A DNA stretch of 64,000 nt from the NCBI GenBank assembly GCA_018881555.1, contig JACAXG010000070.1, positions 4,163,616 through 4,227,615 on the forward strand. Direction: 5' to 3'. Shown here one piece after another: positions 1-13,152 of the stretch. Each line of letters begins with the position of its first letter. Position 1 is the stretch's first letter. Under the pieces are notes generated by a model. The model did no database searches and was not told the origin of the DNA. It was given only the letters and a program-made list of their open reading frames with translations. Source of the stretch: Amblyornis subalaris. Taxonomy: Eukaryota > Chordata > Aves > Passeriformes > Ptilonorhynchidae. The position numbers and the translations under genes are program-made.

Positions 1-2424
1 TGTTATTATTATTTTGTTATTACTTCATGTTGTTATTGTGAGGGCTTCAGTGGAAGCACAGTGGGATAGAATCAGTGTAAAACAGCCATGTAACTAGCAG
101 ATATCCCAAAGAATTATCAGCATTGCTCAAAGGATTTTCAGTGAGGAAACTACTATGAGACTGGTGGATTCAGTGTTTTACAATTGTCATCATGAGAATA
201 TTAGAAATCTGTAAGTGCTCTTATGAATATTCCTAAGATTGAAATGCAGAATATGCACAGTAATACTACCTTATTGATCGTGTCCAGTAGAACTATACCT
301 GGGTGCTTTGCTGTTAAACAAATCCTCAGAATATCAGCCTAAGCTGTAGCAAGTGTCATTTATTTGAACTTGGTGTGAAANGCCTGGAGAGATTTTAAGA
401 CTGGAAGATAAGTGTGGGTTAAAAGCCTGCCCATTTCGCTCTTTACGATCACTTTATACCTGCCCAATACAAAAGGAGCTGCTGCTACTTTGGCTGTGGC
501 ATTCTGATGTGTATTTTGTCTGTGAAATAGGATGAAGGGAAATCTAGNGATGAAGGAAAATAAACTTGCAGTGTCTGCTGCATCTGTGATCTCTGTCACT
601 TTACTCATGGACCTCTGCTCACATTTCTAATGACTTTAGTGCTTGAAAGAAGTGATCCCTCTTTGGACACTCAGATTTGTTTAGGCAAACAAACCCGTTT
701 TTCTTCCTTATTTTTTCAGATAGACTGGGCTTCTCCTTTTTTTTTTATTTATAAGAAAGGATATATATTCTGTTATACTTGTGGAGCTGACACTGGTTTA
801 TGTTATCTACAACTTGTTAGCTCTCCTGATAACATATTTACTGTAAAGAAGGATGCAGAGGCAGCATTTTATATGTTGTAACTATTTCATGCGTATGATT
901 ATGTACAGGAGTGCTTCATAACTCTTGTAGAAGTTTTAAAATACATTAATCCAGTAGTTTCTGTAGGGTATTTTTACAGTACTATTAAAATGCCACATGG
1001 GCACGTCACCAGAATGTCTATTTTCTTGGTGTTTTTAACCACTTGTTCTTTATAAACAACTTTGGAGACTGCTTGATGATTCGCTAGTAACATTCAGAGG
1101 GTCATCAACATTTGTGGCTACCACATGTCTGTTATTTATTATGTAAGACTGTCACATGAATGGAAATTTTTTTATATTCTGTGTCTGAGATACTGCTTTT
1201 TGCCATTTGCCAAAAATTTACACTAAAATGGTTTGCAGTCTTCTTGTATAAGCTTTTAGGCATCCTGAACTCCAACACCTGTCTGTTCTGAAGACAAGCG
1301 ACCTAAAAAGATCTTTACTATTTTTCTTTTGATACTTTTAATGATAATCAAATTACCTACTTAGAAGCAGGCCTAAAGCATCCTGAATGTTTGGATCTGC
1401 TTCTATCAGGTACTAGTGAATGGTCTATTGAAATCAATTGGGACTGCTATTTTAAAAATCTCATTCAAAATTTTGGAAGGCAAACCCTGTCTCTTAGGTC
1501 TTCCTAAAAATTGCTTATAAGAAAGTAATGTCATTGCTTGTCCTTTATCAGCTCACTCAGGGAATAACAAACTTGATGTTTCAATAGACAGATATCTTGA
1601 CCTATGAAATCATAATTAGATTTTGAGGTTATTGCTCTCTCTCCTGCACAGACTTGCCACATTCATCTTAGGCAAGGGAGGTGAAAAAGAGGCAGAAGAT
1701 AAAATGCAAAATATTTTTTAAATTTGCAAACATTTGTGCCTGTATGACTTATGTCAGCAGCAATTTGGTTGCTTAAACTCTCACAGTATGCCTTGCAATC
1801 ATTAGCTTTTAAATGAATATCTGTAACATCTAATCATATGTAAAGGTAAACATTGGACTCATGATGCAGTAAAATAAGAAATGGTAGCTGAAGTCAAGAT
1901 GAATGCATAATAGTAATTTCCCTTCAGGGTCATTCAGATCTGCCTTTCTACTTATGTCTCAATGCTTTTGAACTTATATGAAAGGAATTTGAACTGTGGA
2001 CAAGGGTTTGCTTAATCTGATAGACTTCATATAGGTTGGAACTGGAGACATTTTCATGGAAAGCTTTCCAGTGGAAAGTCCTTTCCAGTGATATAACAGT
2101 TTTTCAGATTTCTTAGCAAGTCATTAAGTTAATACAAGTTTTTTCTTCCTTAAGAGGTAGGTTTTTAGTGCTTTGGGTGTATCCACATCTTTTTTGAGCA
2201 AAGCATTTTTTTCATAGTGTTATTAAGTCCAGCCTCAGAGAAGAGCATACTTCTGTTTGCAGAACAGCATAATCCACTTTTCATCCTTTTTTAACATTTG
2301 CTATCTAGATTTGAGAAAATATAGGTTTTATTATCTGTTGGTAAAGTGGAGCTTGCTTTAAAAGAGATAACTATTGCTGTATAGGCCCTAGACAGGCCCT
2401 TTGATATGGTGGGAATTACAAAAC
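1..2424. other. non-coding stretch, no gene seen
   Basis: AT-rich single-copy-looking DNA. The first 40 bases are a loose TTA/TTG-rich tract. Open frames here are 80 codons or shorter, have no protein-like composition and are broken by AT-rich stops. No splice-site-flanked, GC-rich or repeat-derived block was recognised. Confidence 0.6.
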
Positions 2425-2630
2425 TAGATTCACAACTCCAGATTTTTCTCAGCAGGGATGAGTAGAGAGGAAAGACCACCTCCCTCGATTTGCTGGCAAT
2501 TCTCATCCTAAGGCAGTCTAGGATTCAACTGGCCTCCTTTGCTGCAAGGACACATTACTGGCACATGGTCAGCTTGTTGTCCACCAAGACCCTCAGGTCC
2601 TTTTCTGGAAAGCGGCTTTCAGGGAGGATT
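2425..2630 (-). mobile_element. CR1 LINE fragment (late ORF2)
   Basis: Read on the minus strand, this matches the part of avian CR1 just upstream of its 3' end: a stretch about old versus new copies of a pol C-terminal region, followed by a frame reading ASKSREVVFPLYSSLLRK, which matches the conserved CR1 'SREV..PLYSAL.R' segment. The plus strand shows the corresponding antisense landmarks (ACCTCCCTCGATTTGCTGGC, CAGCTTGTTGTCCACCAAGA). It is a dead internal fragment: it lacks both the usual 3' ATTCTATGAT tail and the upstream reverse transcriptase. CR1 is the main LINE family of bird genomes and is normally 5'-truncated; the missing 3' tail means later loss. Boundaries are uncertain by about 30 bp. 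Confidence 0.8.
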
Positions 2631-4284
2631 AACTTTAGAATGCCAAATTTGCTTGAAAACTGTGATTTAAACTCTAAAGCTGAGCTCTGAAGAAAGGTTT
2701 AAATGCATCAATGATGACTGTCAAAGAACAAAGTCTTGAGCTGCAGAATCTGGGATGCCTTTCAGGGAGGCCTGCAGGGGCATACAGAAAGCTAAAAGCC
2801 TTGGAATACCACCAGCAGGTATAGTTGGGATCTTGTCCGTATTAGATGTTTGAGCAGGAAGATGCCTACTCCATCTGACAGTGAAATAGTGAGGACCAGC
2901 ATATGTCCTAAATCCCATTCTCCATCTACTCAAATTCCTTCCCCAGAGCCTGCCAAATGAGGAAGGTGCCTCCAGNAATTTTCTGTAAAACTCCAGTGAT
3001 GGTCTCCTTCTCCTTTTTTTACCTTTAGCAACATTGTTAGGGTCCTTATTCAGTGTTTTGAAGTATCGGCTTNAGGTTTTCATTTGTTTGAGGGGGATCA
3101 CTTCTCAGGAGAGTGTCTGAAGTCAAGCTATAAGATGAAGTCCTTGCACTTCACATAACAGAATTAAATATTCTCTGAGTATGAGAGAGCAGAGGATTCT
3201 TCAGCTTTGTGAGTCACCCAGGAGGCAGAGGCCTGAACCATACTTACGCAATCCTTCCCTCCCTTCTCATTCTCTCATCTTTAATTGTTTTATACCAAGT
3301 GTGAAAACTTTAGCAGAAAAAGTAGAGAAAACCCTTTAAACTTTCAAAAATTATGATACTTTACCCAACTAATGGATGTAGGTCACAGATACTCTGCAAA
3401 TTTCATCCATAAATCTGTTTGAAGAAACTACTTTTTACCACACATTTGTACAGTACATAGATATTTGAGTCTGGATTACTTTAATTAGGAGTCCAAACTC
3501 TTCAGATGGCTTCAGTGATGCAAGTAGTAACTACTGCTTATGAAACATATTAATTATTTTTACTTGAGTTGTGATGGTTCATTTCTTCCTGCTGAATGGC
3601 AAAGCGGACCACTTGTCCATGAGGTCAGGAGAAGAGAAACAGCTCAGGAAAATAGTCTTCCTTTAAAAAAAATAATCATGCAAAAAGAACAAGATGTCAG
3701 AAAGATTGCCTGTAAAAGATCAGAAATAACAACAACAATAGTAAGAATAGAGTTAGGTATACCATAGTTCAGAGATAGACAGTTAACAATTGTCCTTTAA
3801 AAGCACACACTTAAACCCCAAACAATTGCTTAGCAAATTACCCTCAGCGGTCTTTTGACATTAGACTGATATAAAATTTTAATTTTTGATGAGTTTGCTG
3901 CTAAAGTGTTTTTTTGTGTGACTGCATCAGTTTTTTTATAGCTGTTATGGGTAAAATTCCAGGTTAAATCATATTTTGCCTACCCTAAGCCATCCATCAC
4001 CTCCTAAATGCTTTTAATTATCCTGGAATGAAATTATATTTTCCATGTCCAGCACCAACGTGATTTCCTGAGGTCAGAGCAAAGACTGTGCTGTGCAGAA
4101 TGGAAGGGATGTGTACCACCTCACAGGTCTCTACTGACTGCCAGTGCCAGGGGCAGTGTTACAACACCTTGGAAGACAGAATTTCTTGAAGAACTTCTGA
4201 GCTAACATAGGTATTGTGTTTACTGTGACCAAGGTTTAACAGCCTACAATAGTTGTGTCATTCATTATTTCATCTTCCCTTCTG

Positions 4285-4301
4285 TTTTTTTTTTTTTTTT
4301 T
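4285..4301. repeat. poly(T) run
   Basis: Seventeen consecutive T on the plus strand. No LINE body or other poly(A)-tailed element was recognised next to it, so it is treated as a plain homopolymer. Confidence 0.8.
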
Positions 4302-7300
4302 GTCTTTTCTCCTGTTGTGTTTCAGTTGAATTATTTATTTTTTTTTCCAATCACATGAGCAATTAAAACTCTCAGTGACCTCAATTTTTCTTCACCGAAT
4401 TAATTTTCCTTCAGTTTTATATGAACAAATCCATTGTCTTCAAAATATAGCTGAGGTAATATCTGACTAAACTGATCAGGAATGTAAATATGGTAATTAC
4501 TATCAATTAAGGGACAAAAAAGTGATGTGAAAGCTGCATGTGAAAAATACTATGGCCCTCTTTAAAAAAATTAGGTGTTTTGGCTTTACACAGGTCATTC
4601 ACTGAGAACACAGTGACTGCCTTCTTGAAGACTCTGGTCACACGTCTTTTGAGGTTCAGTCACAGATTTGTGTGGTGCCCACCTGTGGACACATTGTGTG
4701 TTAAGTTGGGATTACTTCTTATTTGTTCATGATATTTATTTATGAGGTCTCTCTCACTGTGCCCACGTAGATTTCTGTAAGAGCAAGTCACAGTNTAAGC
4801 CTCTGTGGTTTACATATGCCCTGCAGAAGCTCTTCATATATGTATTGTGCCTATACATGCAAGAACTCTTGAATCTTTTACTCCAAACGAGCTCCTTAGG
4901 CCTGGTAAGAATGTCTATATGTTCCAGTGTTCTTCAGTTTCAGTTCACCATTCTAGGCCTTGACAAAGCTGTGAGACAGTAGAAAATAGAAGATTTAAAA
5001 ATGTCTGTCATCTTGGTGACTACTTCTGAGAACAGGCTGCAAGAAATTCAACAGGTATTTGGGCCAGTCTGACAATAACTAAAGGTGATCTTTTTATATC
5101 ATAACAATTATGGCAAGAATGTCATAATCAGTGTTCTCAGTGCAAAGTCTATTACAAAAGTACTGGCTGATGCAAGGAAGAAATTTTACAGCCTGTAAGC
5201 TGCAGGGAGACAGATGAGATCATCATAACTATTCTTTTTGATATGTGGATCTATTATCTCAGTATATTAACTAAGTTCTGTAAAATAGACTGGGTTTGAA
5301 TGAAAGAATTTATGTGAACACACATTATTGTGTGTTTCAAATCCAGATGCCTTGGCCATGGGGTAGACCTCTATTGTACCTGCTCTACAAATTCAGAATA
5401 AAAAGACAAGCCCAACCCACACAGACAGAATTTCAGGAAGTATGAACTAGAGTAGTTCCACTGATTTTTATGAATGTGTGTCAGTTTGCAGTGATTGAGA
5501 AGCACAGTCACAATGAAGACAAAGAAATAAAATTAATATTAGGAATCCAGAGATCTGGAAGAAACCATCCAATGAAGAGTTGCTTTGTACCATCACCTTA
5601 AATGTCCCTGAATGTAGCCTGAACAGCCTGGAGGGAGCCTTCCTCCACAGCTCCGCTTTCTGCTGGTGACAGCCTAGGCAAGGAGGAGTGCAGGGAAGGT
5701 CAGGGCTGTTGTTTCTTGCTTTTATTGTTGGCCTGCTGTGTCTGTTACAGTCCTGTATAAATTAAGGAGGTCTTTGTGCTACTCTAACATGGTACGAGAA
5801 GAACATTCCTGAAGGAAGCTGTTACACCAGGATGAGAGCTGGGCAAGCAAGTCCCTTGGGCCACTTTTGCAAGCTGGTAACTGAGTCCATTACGCCTCAC
5901 CTCTTCTAAGTTAATGGATACATCCAGTTGTCCCAGCTAGAGGTGGATCCTCTAGAAAAAAGTAAGAGAAATCTCATTTTGTGAAGTATTTATATAATTT
6001 ATTTGTATACAATAATATCTAATGTATATATATATATAATTAAAGTATTTATGTTATGTAAGTCATCAGTAAGACTTGAGAGGAAGCAGGACTAAAATTA
6101 TTCACTTTGAAAACATACCTTTAAAAATATTATAAAGGAAACTATGATCCTCAATGAACAAAGCTGAAAGCCAAATCCTAAATTGTTGATCATATCTATT
6201 CGTGTTGTTATGAATGCTGTGCCACACTAACAATATCCTGTTTAAAGTGAGGATTAGACCTTGAGGTTAGTTTACTAAAAGGACTTCATTGAGTAAGTCC
6301 TTAACTGAAAATGTTTTGGAAATTAGCTTTTCCATGAAGAGATTAATTGGGTGACTGAAGTACTTGGGTGTGTACAAGTCTTGAGGCATTAAAATGTGCT
6401 GTCTTGGAAATACAGGTATATTCCTATGTTACTGTTAGATTGCACAGCCTCAGCCATAGCTGTCTTTTGTTATACAGAGGACTAAGGAAAGCCTGGGATG
6501 CCTTCCACTGAGACAGATGCTAAATGAATGGAAACTGTGCTGAAGATTTGATCCTTAGTTAGTAAGGGTGGCACAAAGATGGTTAATTCTTACTTTTGCA
6601 GTCTTTAGGTTTGTTTTTTTCCATAATTAATTATTGCATTTTGCATGTCCAGGTTCTTAGACTTTTCATACTTGAGGAACTCCAAACAAACTTGAATTGT
6701 GGTAAGTCCCACATCAGGCCCTATTGAACTATTTCAAGTGCAAATCCAGAAGTGAGCCTTTGTTATTTCTGAAAATTAGGGCCACTAGTTATTTGACCTC
6801 TCAGACAATTTGAAACCTTGGGGGTGAAGGAAGCTTATGGACTGCAATGTGATTATAGATCTGCTGAGATTTTAACCTGGTTTATTGTGTTCTACTCAGA
6901 CTCTACTTTTTCAGACAGAAAATACTCTGCAAAAGATCAGCAGTGAAACTCCTTCAGACACAGCTCAAGTGCACAAGGGAAATGTCTCAGGCATGCCTGC
7001 TCTACTAACTGGTTAGGACCTTGTGCTTTACTTACGGTTTCCCCTATTATATCAAATCTAAAGTGCAGCTCNTCTGTGATTCTTCTTTCTCTAGGCAAGA
7101 ACCAATAGTATAAATTTAGCTGCTTATACGTATCAGTCCTACTTAGTGCCAACTCTGCTTTGCTGTGAAATTCCATATTGATTTGCTTTTTTTCTCTGTG
7201 CTTCTTAAGGCATGAATTGATTATGATTGACTGTCTCTGGTATCTGGTCTCTGCAGTTTCACAGCTTTTCATGAACATGTAAATTATCAACTGTGAGGAG

Positions 7301-8176
7301 CATGCTCATTGCAAGGATATGCACACTAAAGTGGGTGGGAGGATTTTTAACTGATTTTTCCACTGATTTGTGTAGCTCCTGAGTTTCTTTTTGAACCAAC
7401 TGATCTTTCATGACTCTTCAATCAAACCATGAAGAATATTTGCATCTCTTTTTGCTTTTATCCATTTTTAAACACATGCTGATACATACATTTATATCTA
7501 CCTAGAAGGTTTCTCAGCACTGCATTAAGAACAAAGTATGAATATAATTTTCTGTGATTTGTAACACAAACATAAAGTTTTGAACGCAAAGACAATTTTC
7601 TCACAGAACATTCCTTTGTGAAAAACGGTGTTTTGATGGATTGAAACCTTTTGCAAAGGCCTGTCATTTCCTTCAACACTCAGAAGAGATGCTCTCAATA
7701 ATGATGCTTCCTAGGGTTTTTGTTGTTTTGTTTTCCATTTTCCTGGGCTGCCTCTAGCCAGCTTTGCTCTTTGCCTGACAGGGACACTGGACAACTATAT
7801 CCAATCTTTCTGACTTACTGTGTCCATACTCTGGATTTCGCTGCTCCTTGGAATGTCCTTATGCCCAAGTGGCTTGTTAGATATGCGGCCTAATTGCTCT
7901 GGTCCTTCAGACTTGTGAGCCAGGCCCTGTCTCTTTGGTTAGGCTGGCTCCTCCGTCCTCAAAGTGACTGTACAGGGCCTGGCCAGGCTCATGAGTTTGC
8001 CTGTTGGTAGGACTTGGGGTTTCCATCTGCTGCTGTAGCTTGTGAATAGGCTGCTTGCATATTGAGTCATTAGAAGGCAGGGGAGCTGGCTGACCCCAAT
8101 GACTACAGGGGGAAAAAAGACCAGGGAAGGACTACAGTTTTCTTCTGTGGGAAATCTTAGGCTTATTTATTTGTTG

Positions 8177-8198
8177 TTTTTTTTTTTTTTTTTTTTTT
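8177..8198. repeat. poly(T) run
   Basis: Twenty-two consecutive T, the longest homopolymer in the window. It could be the reversed poly(A) tail of a retrocopy on the minus strand, but no retrocopied gene was recognised in the higher-coordinate flank. Confidence 0.8.
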
Positions 8199-10493
8199 AA
8201 ATTACGCGACAAGGTTTATAAATACAGTGTCAGACTTCTCTACAGATGATTCTAGTCAGCTGTCTTGTTGGATGCTACCCTGGTGGTGTTGGTGCTACCA
8301 GCTTTCTATGCTACCAGGTAAAAAGTAGGAAAAGACAATTTCTTTTGAAGAGCTGCAGGAATCCCTGTGCAAATGATAAATGCTTATAAGAGTTTGATAT
8401 GAAAATCACACAAAAAATAGGAATCATGTGTTTGTATTGTTTCTTGACGAAATGTAANAGACAGTCACTATGTCAACCTGAAAACTGTATTTCTATAATA
8501 CAGAAATATAGTATATTAGTATAAAATCAATGCTCCAGATTGAAGACCAGTGTAAATTAACACAGCTACACTGACCTAATTCAAGCCATATTGATTTACA
8601 CTAGATATGAATCAGTCCTGCAGAACAGATTTAGTAGAAAATGTGTAATACCTAAAGCTGAGTGAATATGTGAAAAAAATAAAGATATGTACCCATCTAA
8701 GTGCTCTGTCATTCGCCATGCTTGTGTGAATGTCGAAGTGTTTGCCAGTAGGCTTACATCAGGAATTATTTTCATTAATTTACAAACAGATGTCTAGTAA
8801 AAAACCTGCTTGTTTGATCCAATGTTTTTGTAAGAGCTAGACTGGCAACATGAGAAAATCTATTCCTTGATGTACTGTTCTTTCATTTTATCTTAACAGT
8901 AAAATATTTTCCTGTTCCTCTGAGCTACATGTCACTGACAATGACAAGACATAGGGCTACTCCAGCACGTATTCCTTGCATTGGTGAGTGGATGTAGCTA
9001 CGGCCTTTGCCATAATAATCGAAACATATCTGATCTGAGAGTATAAAATGTTCTCCTCATTCATTGGAGAGGAGATAATTTGGAAAACCTTTAAGTCTGA
9101 GCCAAGGCTCATGGTGAATGAGGGATATTAGTTGGGAAAATCTAAAGGAGCTAAGGTAATGATTTTTGTCGCTATCACTGGATTTAAAAAAAATACAATG
9201 GACACTTTTATCAAAGGTGCTCTGCAGAAACAGTAGTGAATGAATAATAAANCTTCATTGTGAAGGTGCTCATTCCTGAGATAGGTTAACTTGTTTGCCT
9301 GGCAGGTGGGTTACATGCAGAAGAAAAAGTGATAGATTATATTCACATCATTACAAGCTGCTTTCATTCCTGACAGCCTGGTGGTCTTTAAGTTCAGGTT
9401 GTAGAGGTCTCTTGTAGTGTTAATTATTTTGCTTTGGGCATACTAGATGCATTTGTTGGCTGCATAACAACCTCTTATTTCCATTAATTTGTCTTCAGAC
9501 TCCATGCTGTCAGCTTAATGGAGAATGGGAAACTTATCTTGAAGATCCTATTTATTCCGACTTTTACAAGAAAAAAATGTACAGATCTGACTCACATTAT
9601 ATTAACATTGATGTATAGTAGAGGAAGGGTCAAATTTCAATTATTCCATTGCCAGCACTCAAGTGGGCAATCTCAAGTGCTNAGTTTTGTTTGCAAGGTA
9701 CTTGGATGTTTGGGATTTTTTTTAAAAAAAAGGAATTCTTTTTTCAAGCATGAACATTTCCCAAATGAAATTGCAGTTAATTGAAGCTGTAATTGCTTTA
9801 GATGAACGTCATTACAATGTTTAGAAAGTAGTTTTGANGGTTTTTTTTAATGGCTTTTGAAAGAAAACCTGCAGCATTTTTTATGCTGCGTTTTAAAAAG
9901 GTTCAAGACAGTAGATTTAATTTGGATTTAATAATTTTAAAAGGATTCTAAGAATTTACCTTATTAAAACACTGAAGTCTTGAATGAAAGAAGGAAAGTT
10001 AGGGAGGTTACCAGCTATGTGAATGCTATACAACCATGTTATAATTAAATACATCTATAATATAGTGTCTTGATGCCTTTTTTTGGCAGTGAGAAAGCTT
10101 TTTTCCCGTCCCATACTTGGGATCTAACATGCTGCTAATGATATTGTGTCATCTGCAGATGTAATTAAGAATTTCCATAAGACTATTTTTATTTTTTAAA
10201 GGAGCTATTTCCACAGAGCTGCTTCAGCTTCCACATACCTGTGAGGCGCTCAGTGTTTTACTGACAGCTCAAAAGGAAATTGAGTATATATACACGTCTT
10301 AGCTTTGTGCTTCTCGAGTGGCTGTCAAGGAAATCAGTGGACTTGTGAAAGCAAAGGAACAGTGTGTTCTTGGTAAATTACAAAAATACGAGTTACGGTC
10401 ATACTCGTAAAGCCTGTTCTTAGAGCTTTGTGTCGTGGAAGAGCCACATGTCTGTTTATGTATCACTGTCTGTTGCTTTAGCTCTTTTTCAAG

Positions 10494-10737
10494 GTGCATC
10501 AGTGGTCTGCAGTAAACAGAATGGATCTCTGTGCAAGGAGCAGCAGCGGCTGCTCGATCCGACTGGCTTCTGCAAGAACTGCAAGGCCTGTCCCAGGAGC
10601 ACAGCGAGGGCGGCAGCACCGCGTCTCCGTGACTGCTGCTCCGGCTGCCGGCCGAAACAGGGCTGCCCTGCTCGCTGTGCGCGGGGCTGGCACGCAGCCC
10701 TCTCCAGGGTTTTAGCCAAGGCTGGTCTGGACTCTAG
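10494..10737 (+). other. candidate cysteine-rich coding exon, unassigned
   Basis: This is the most exon-like block in the window. It is a 244-bp GC- and CpG-rich island in AT-rich DNA, preceded by a pyrimidine-rich tract and CAAG acceptor (AG at 10492-10493; an alternative AG at 10480-10481) and followed by a near-consensus donor (TAG|GTAAGC, GT at 10738-10739). One plus frame is open across it and meets a stop only inside the donor. The frame encodes about 82 residues with ten cysteines, including the spacing C-x12-C-x2-C-x2-C in CKEQQRLLDPTGFCKNCKAC, then a CC-x2-C cluster. That spacing recalls small TNF-receptor cysteine-rich domains (Fn14-like), but I do not recognise a specific gene. Two minus frames and another plus frame are also open here, as expected in GC-rich DNA, which weakens the case. 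A small CpG island or chance are alternatives. No partner exon was identified. Confidence 0.3.
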
Positions 10738-10741
10738 GTAA

Positions 10742-12600
10742 GCCCAGCTCTTCCATGGGAGCATGGGGGTATCACATTACGAGCAGGTGTGAACTACTCG
10801 CTCATAGTGCAAATCTTTGAGTAAATGCCTAAGTGACTTGGGGCGACCCGGGNGCTGTTGATATCACCATGTCAGGATAGCACTGCTAGATCCTTCTCCA
10901 ACTCTCTCTCTGGCAGAATTTGGCCATCCCCTCTCCTCCACTCCTTACACGTGGTGTTTAAGTGCTACCAGCCAAAATCTATCATATTTTGTGTTGGCAT
11001 ACAATGTGCCAGCAGTCTGATTCAAACAATCAGCCAAACATACTGTCTGAAGCATACTGATGTCAAAATTTATTTGGTAATCACATCAAAATGTACCTGT
11101 TCATACCATTTCCCTTACTTTTGCAGGAAAAGAAAAGCAGTCTTGGAATTACATTATATTTACTTTTGGTATGAGCTCAAAATNTGAAATGCACAGAGTT
11201 GTTCATTACAAAAAAAAAAATTAAGTGAAAAATAATAATCTCACCAATGTTAGTCCTATGTCCTTAAAATGTTCAAAATAGGTCTCAGTGCTCCAATGCT
11301 AAAAGAGGTAAATATATACCACCAAGAGTGAAGCAGCAAATGCATACCTTGTTTAAGCTTGTCACAACTGTCTGTAATTTATACACCTGGAAAGTCTCCT
11401 ACAAGAGATGCGAAACATGTCAAAGAGGGATATTGAGTTTTCTAGTATAAACCACAATCATTCCATGAATGAAAGGGATATTATTTTCCAGTACTAATGC
11501 ATTTGCATTTCTGATATAGAAATGTAAACAAATTATGCATTTTGTCAACTTCAATGGCGGAATTTCTAAGTATTGACCTGAGTTGGGGCACCAGCCGCTT
11601 AAGTATCAGTTCTTAGATACTGATAGAGAAGCTGTTCAAAATACAGCTGTAAAAATAAAGGTCAAAATCATGCAATATTTGGTATTACTTAGAGGAAAAT
11701 CACAATTAAAAGTAAACAACCTCCATAATAAATCTCTGCTGTCAGAACATCAGAAGGACATTCTGGTCAAAATATGGCAGCACAGACTTTTTGGAAGTAT
11801 TGGCCTTACAGATACAAACTCTTAGGCACAGCTGCTCTTGGCATATGTTGAGTGGAGCTAAAGAAGAAAGAGTAGCCTTTCACTAGACACTCTTGGGTAT
11901 ATGATATCTTTATTACATATTAGTTAATTGTAGGGCAGTGTCTTTTAGTTAAGGGGTATTTGAGCTACTTGCAGAGCATTCTTGAGAAAATCAGATTCCT
12001 AAATACAAGAAGCAGTCCCCATGAAGTCAGCCTCCCCGAAAAATGTTGATAGAGTCACAATTTTAAAAAATTGTGCCCCCTGCTCTCCAAGNAAATCCTT
12101 TGGCTTCTATATTCTAGGTTATGTCTTTCCTCAGTAAGGAAACACTACAAACCTATTTATAAAGATCTTTCTAGCAAACTCTTAAAATAAATATTCCCTC
12201 TAAAGGAAATTTGGTGAGATATGAAAGAAATGTGTGTCCAAAGTCCTCATGGGCTGCTGCACAAACTGACGCATTTGACCTCTTTGTGCTCCTTTTGATG
12301 TCCCAGTCTCTCAATGCCTCAGATTTGATTCTTTCTTCCCACTACATTTCTCTCAGGGTGGATGGGACTGGAAGCTGTTTCAGAGGCTGAGCTCATTTGC
12401 TTGTGAATAACCTGCTGGGATACTCCGTAGGTCATGAGAATTCCCATTGCAGAGGTTGGCTGCTTCCCATACTCACCTAACTTGACACTGATGGGGTTTC
12501 TTCTTGTTTAAATAATTTTCTTACTGTGCTACTCTGCAGTAATACCACACAATTGCTCTCATTTTCTTCACCACGGAGGTGGTCCGAGACAATAAACATT
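10742..12600. other. non-coding stretch, no gene seen
   Basis: AT-rich sequence with short chance open frames (the longest about 109 codons at 10858-11187, ending in an ambiguous base). No repeat family or exon-like block was recognised. Confidence 0.5.
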
Positions 12601-12729
12601 TGGTGTGGTTTAACCGGGCAGACAGCTGAACAGCACATGGCCACTAAATCACCATCCTGCCCCCAGTGGGATGGAGAGAGAAATGGAAGAAAAAACCCAG
12701 GAACAATCATGGGTTGAAGTAAAGAGGGT

Positions 12730-12735
12730 TTTATT
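12730..12735 (-). promoter_or_regulatory. LTR poly(A) signal AATAAA
   Basis: AATAAA on the minus strand, about 145 bp downstream of the LTR TATA box. It would mark the end of the R region. Functionality is not shown. Confidence 0.6.
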
Positions 12736-12878
12736 GGGCAAAAAAGGAAGGGATAATAATAATAATTATAAAAGAATTAGAACATATAAAACAAGCGTTG
12801 CACAAAGCAATCACTCACTACCTGCCAAGCTATGCCCAACCAGTTTCCAAGAAGTGGCCTTGACCAGCTTTTCCCTAC

Positions 12879-12886
12879 TTTATATA
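12879..12886 (-). promoter_or_regulatory. LTR TATA box
   Basis: TATATAAA on the minus strand in the U3 part of the solo LTR, correctly placed upstream of its AATAAA. It is a potential start point for minus-strand transcription into lower coordinates. Confidence 0.55.
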
Positions 12887-13152
12887 CTGAGCATCTTGAC
12901 ATATGGCATAGAATATCCCTTGGGTCAGTTGTCCTGGCTGTGTCCCCTCCCAGCTTCTTGTACACCACCAGCCCACTCACTGGTGGCATGGGGTGAGAAG
13001 CAGGAAATGTCCTGATTCTGTGTAAAGCGCTGCTCAGCGGTGACTGAAACATCGCTGTGTTATCAACATTATTCTCATCCTAATTCCAAAACACAGCACT
13101 ATACCAGATACTAGGAAGAAAATTAGCTCTATCCCAGCTGAAACCAGGACAT

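Larger units (their letters stand above)
2631..10430. other. non-coding stretch, no gene seen
   Basis: About 7.8 kb of AT-rich sequence. It contains a 17-T run at 4285-4301, a short TA tract at 6025-6038 and a 22-T run at 8177-8198. An open frame of 126 codons on the minus strand at 2721-3101 has two ambiguous bases and no recognisable domain. The 7.7-8.1 kb part is somewhat richer in G+C, but no exon structure or repeat family was recognised. Confidence 0.55.
12601..13152 (-). mobile_element. solo LTR of an endogenous retrovirus
   Basis: Read on the minus strand the block begins TGTCCTGGTTTCAGCTGGGA and ends ...AAACCACACCA, giving TG...CA ends and about 552 bp. The order expected of an LTR is present: a TATA box (TATATAAA, 12879-12886) and then, about 150 bp downstream, a poly(A) signal AATAAA (12730-12735), with roughly 130 bp of trailing R/U5. 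I recall this 5' end as that of an LTR family common in songbirds and other birds (a zebra-finch-type TguLTR family), from memory only. No retroviral gag, pol or env lies on either side, so it is a solo LTR produced by recombination between two LTRs. A clean target duplication was not found: ACATT on the low side versus TGTAA on the high side. A short AAT-rich tract sits inside at 12753-12768. Confidence 0.85.

Noticed and set aside
2721..3101. 126-codon minus-strand open frame with a KGKKRRRRPS stretch
   Set aside because: Two ambiguous bases, AT-rich context and no domain; the basic run comes from a C/T-rich patch on the plus strand.
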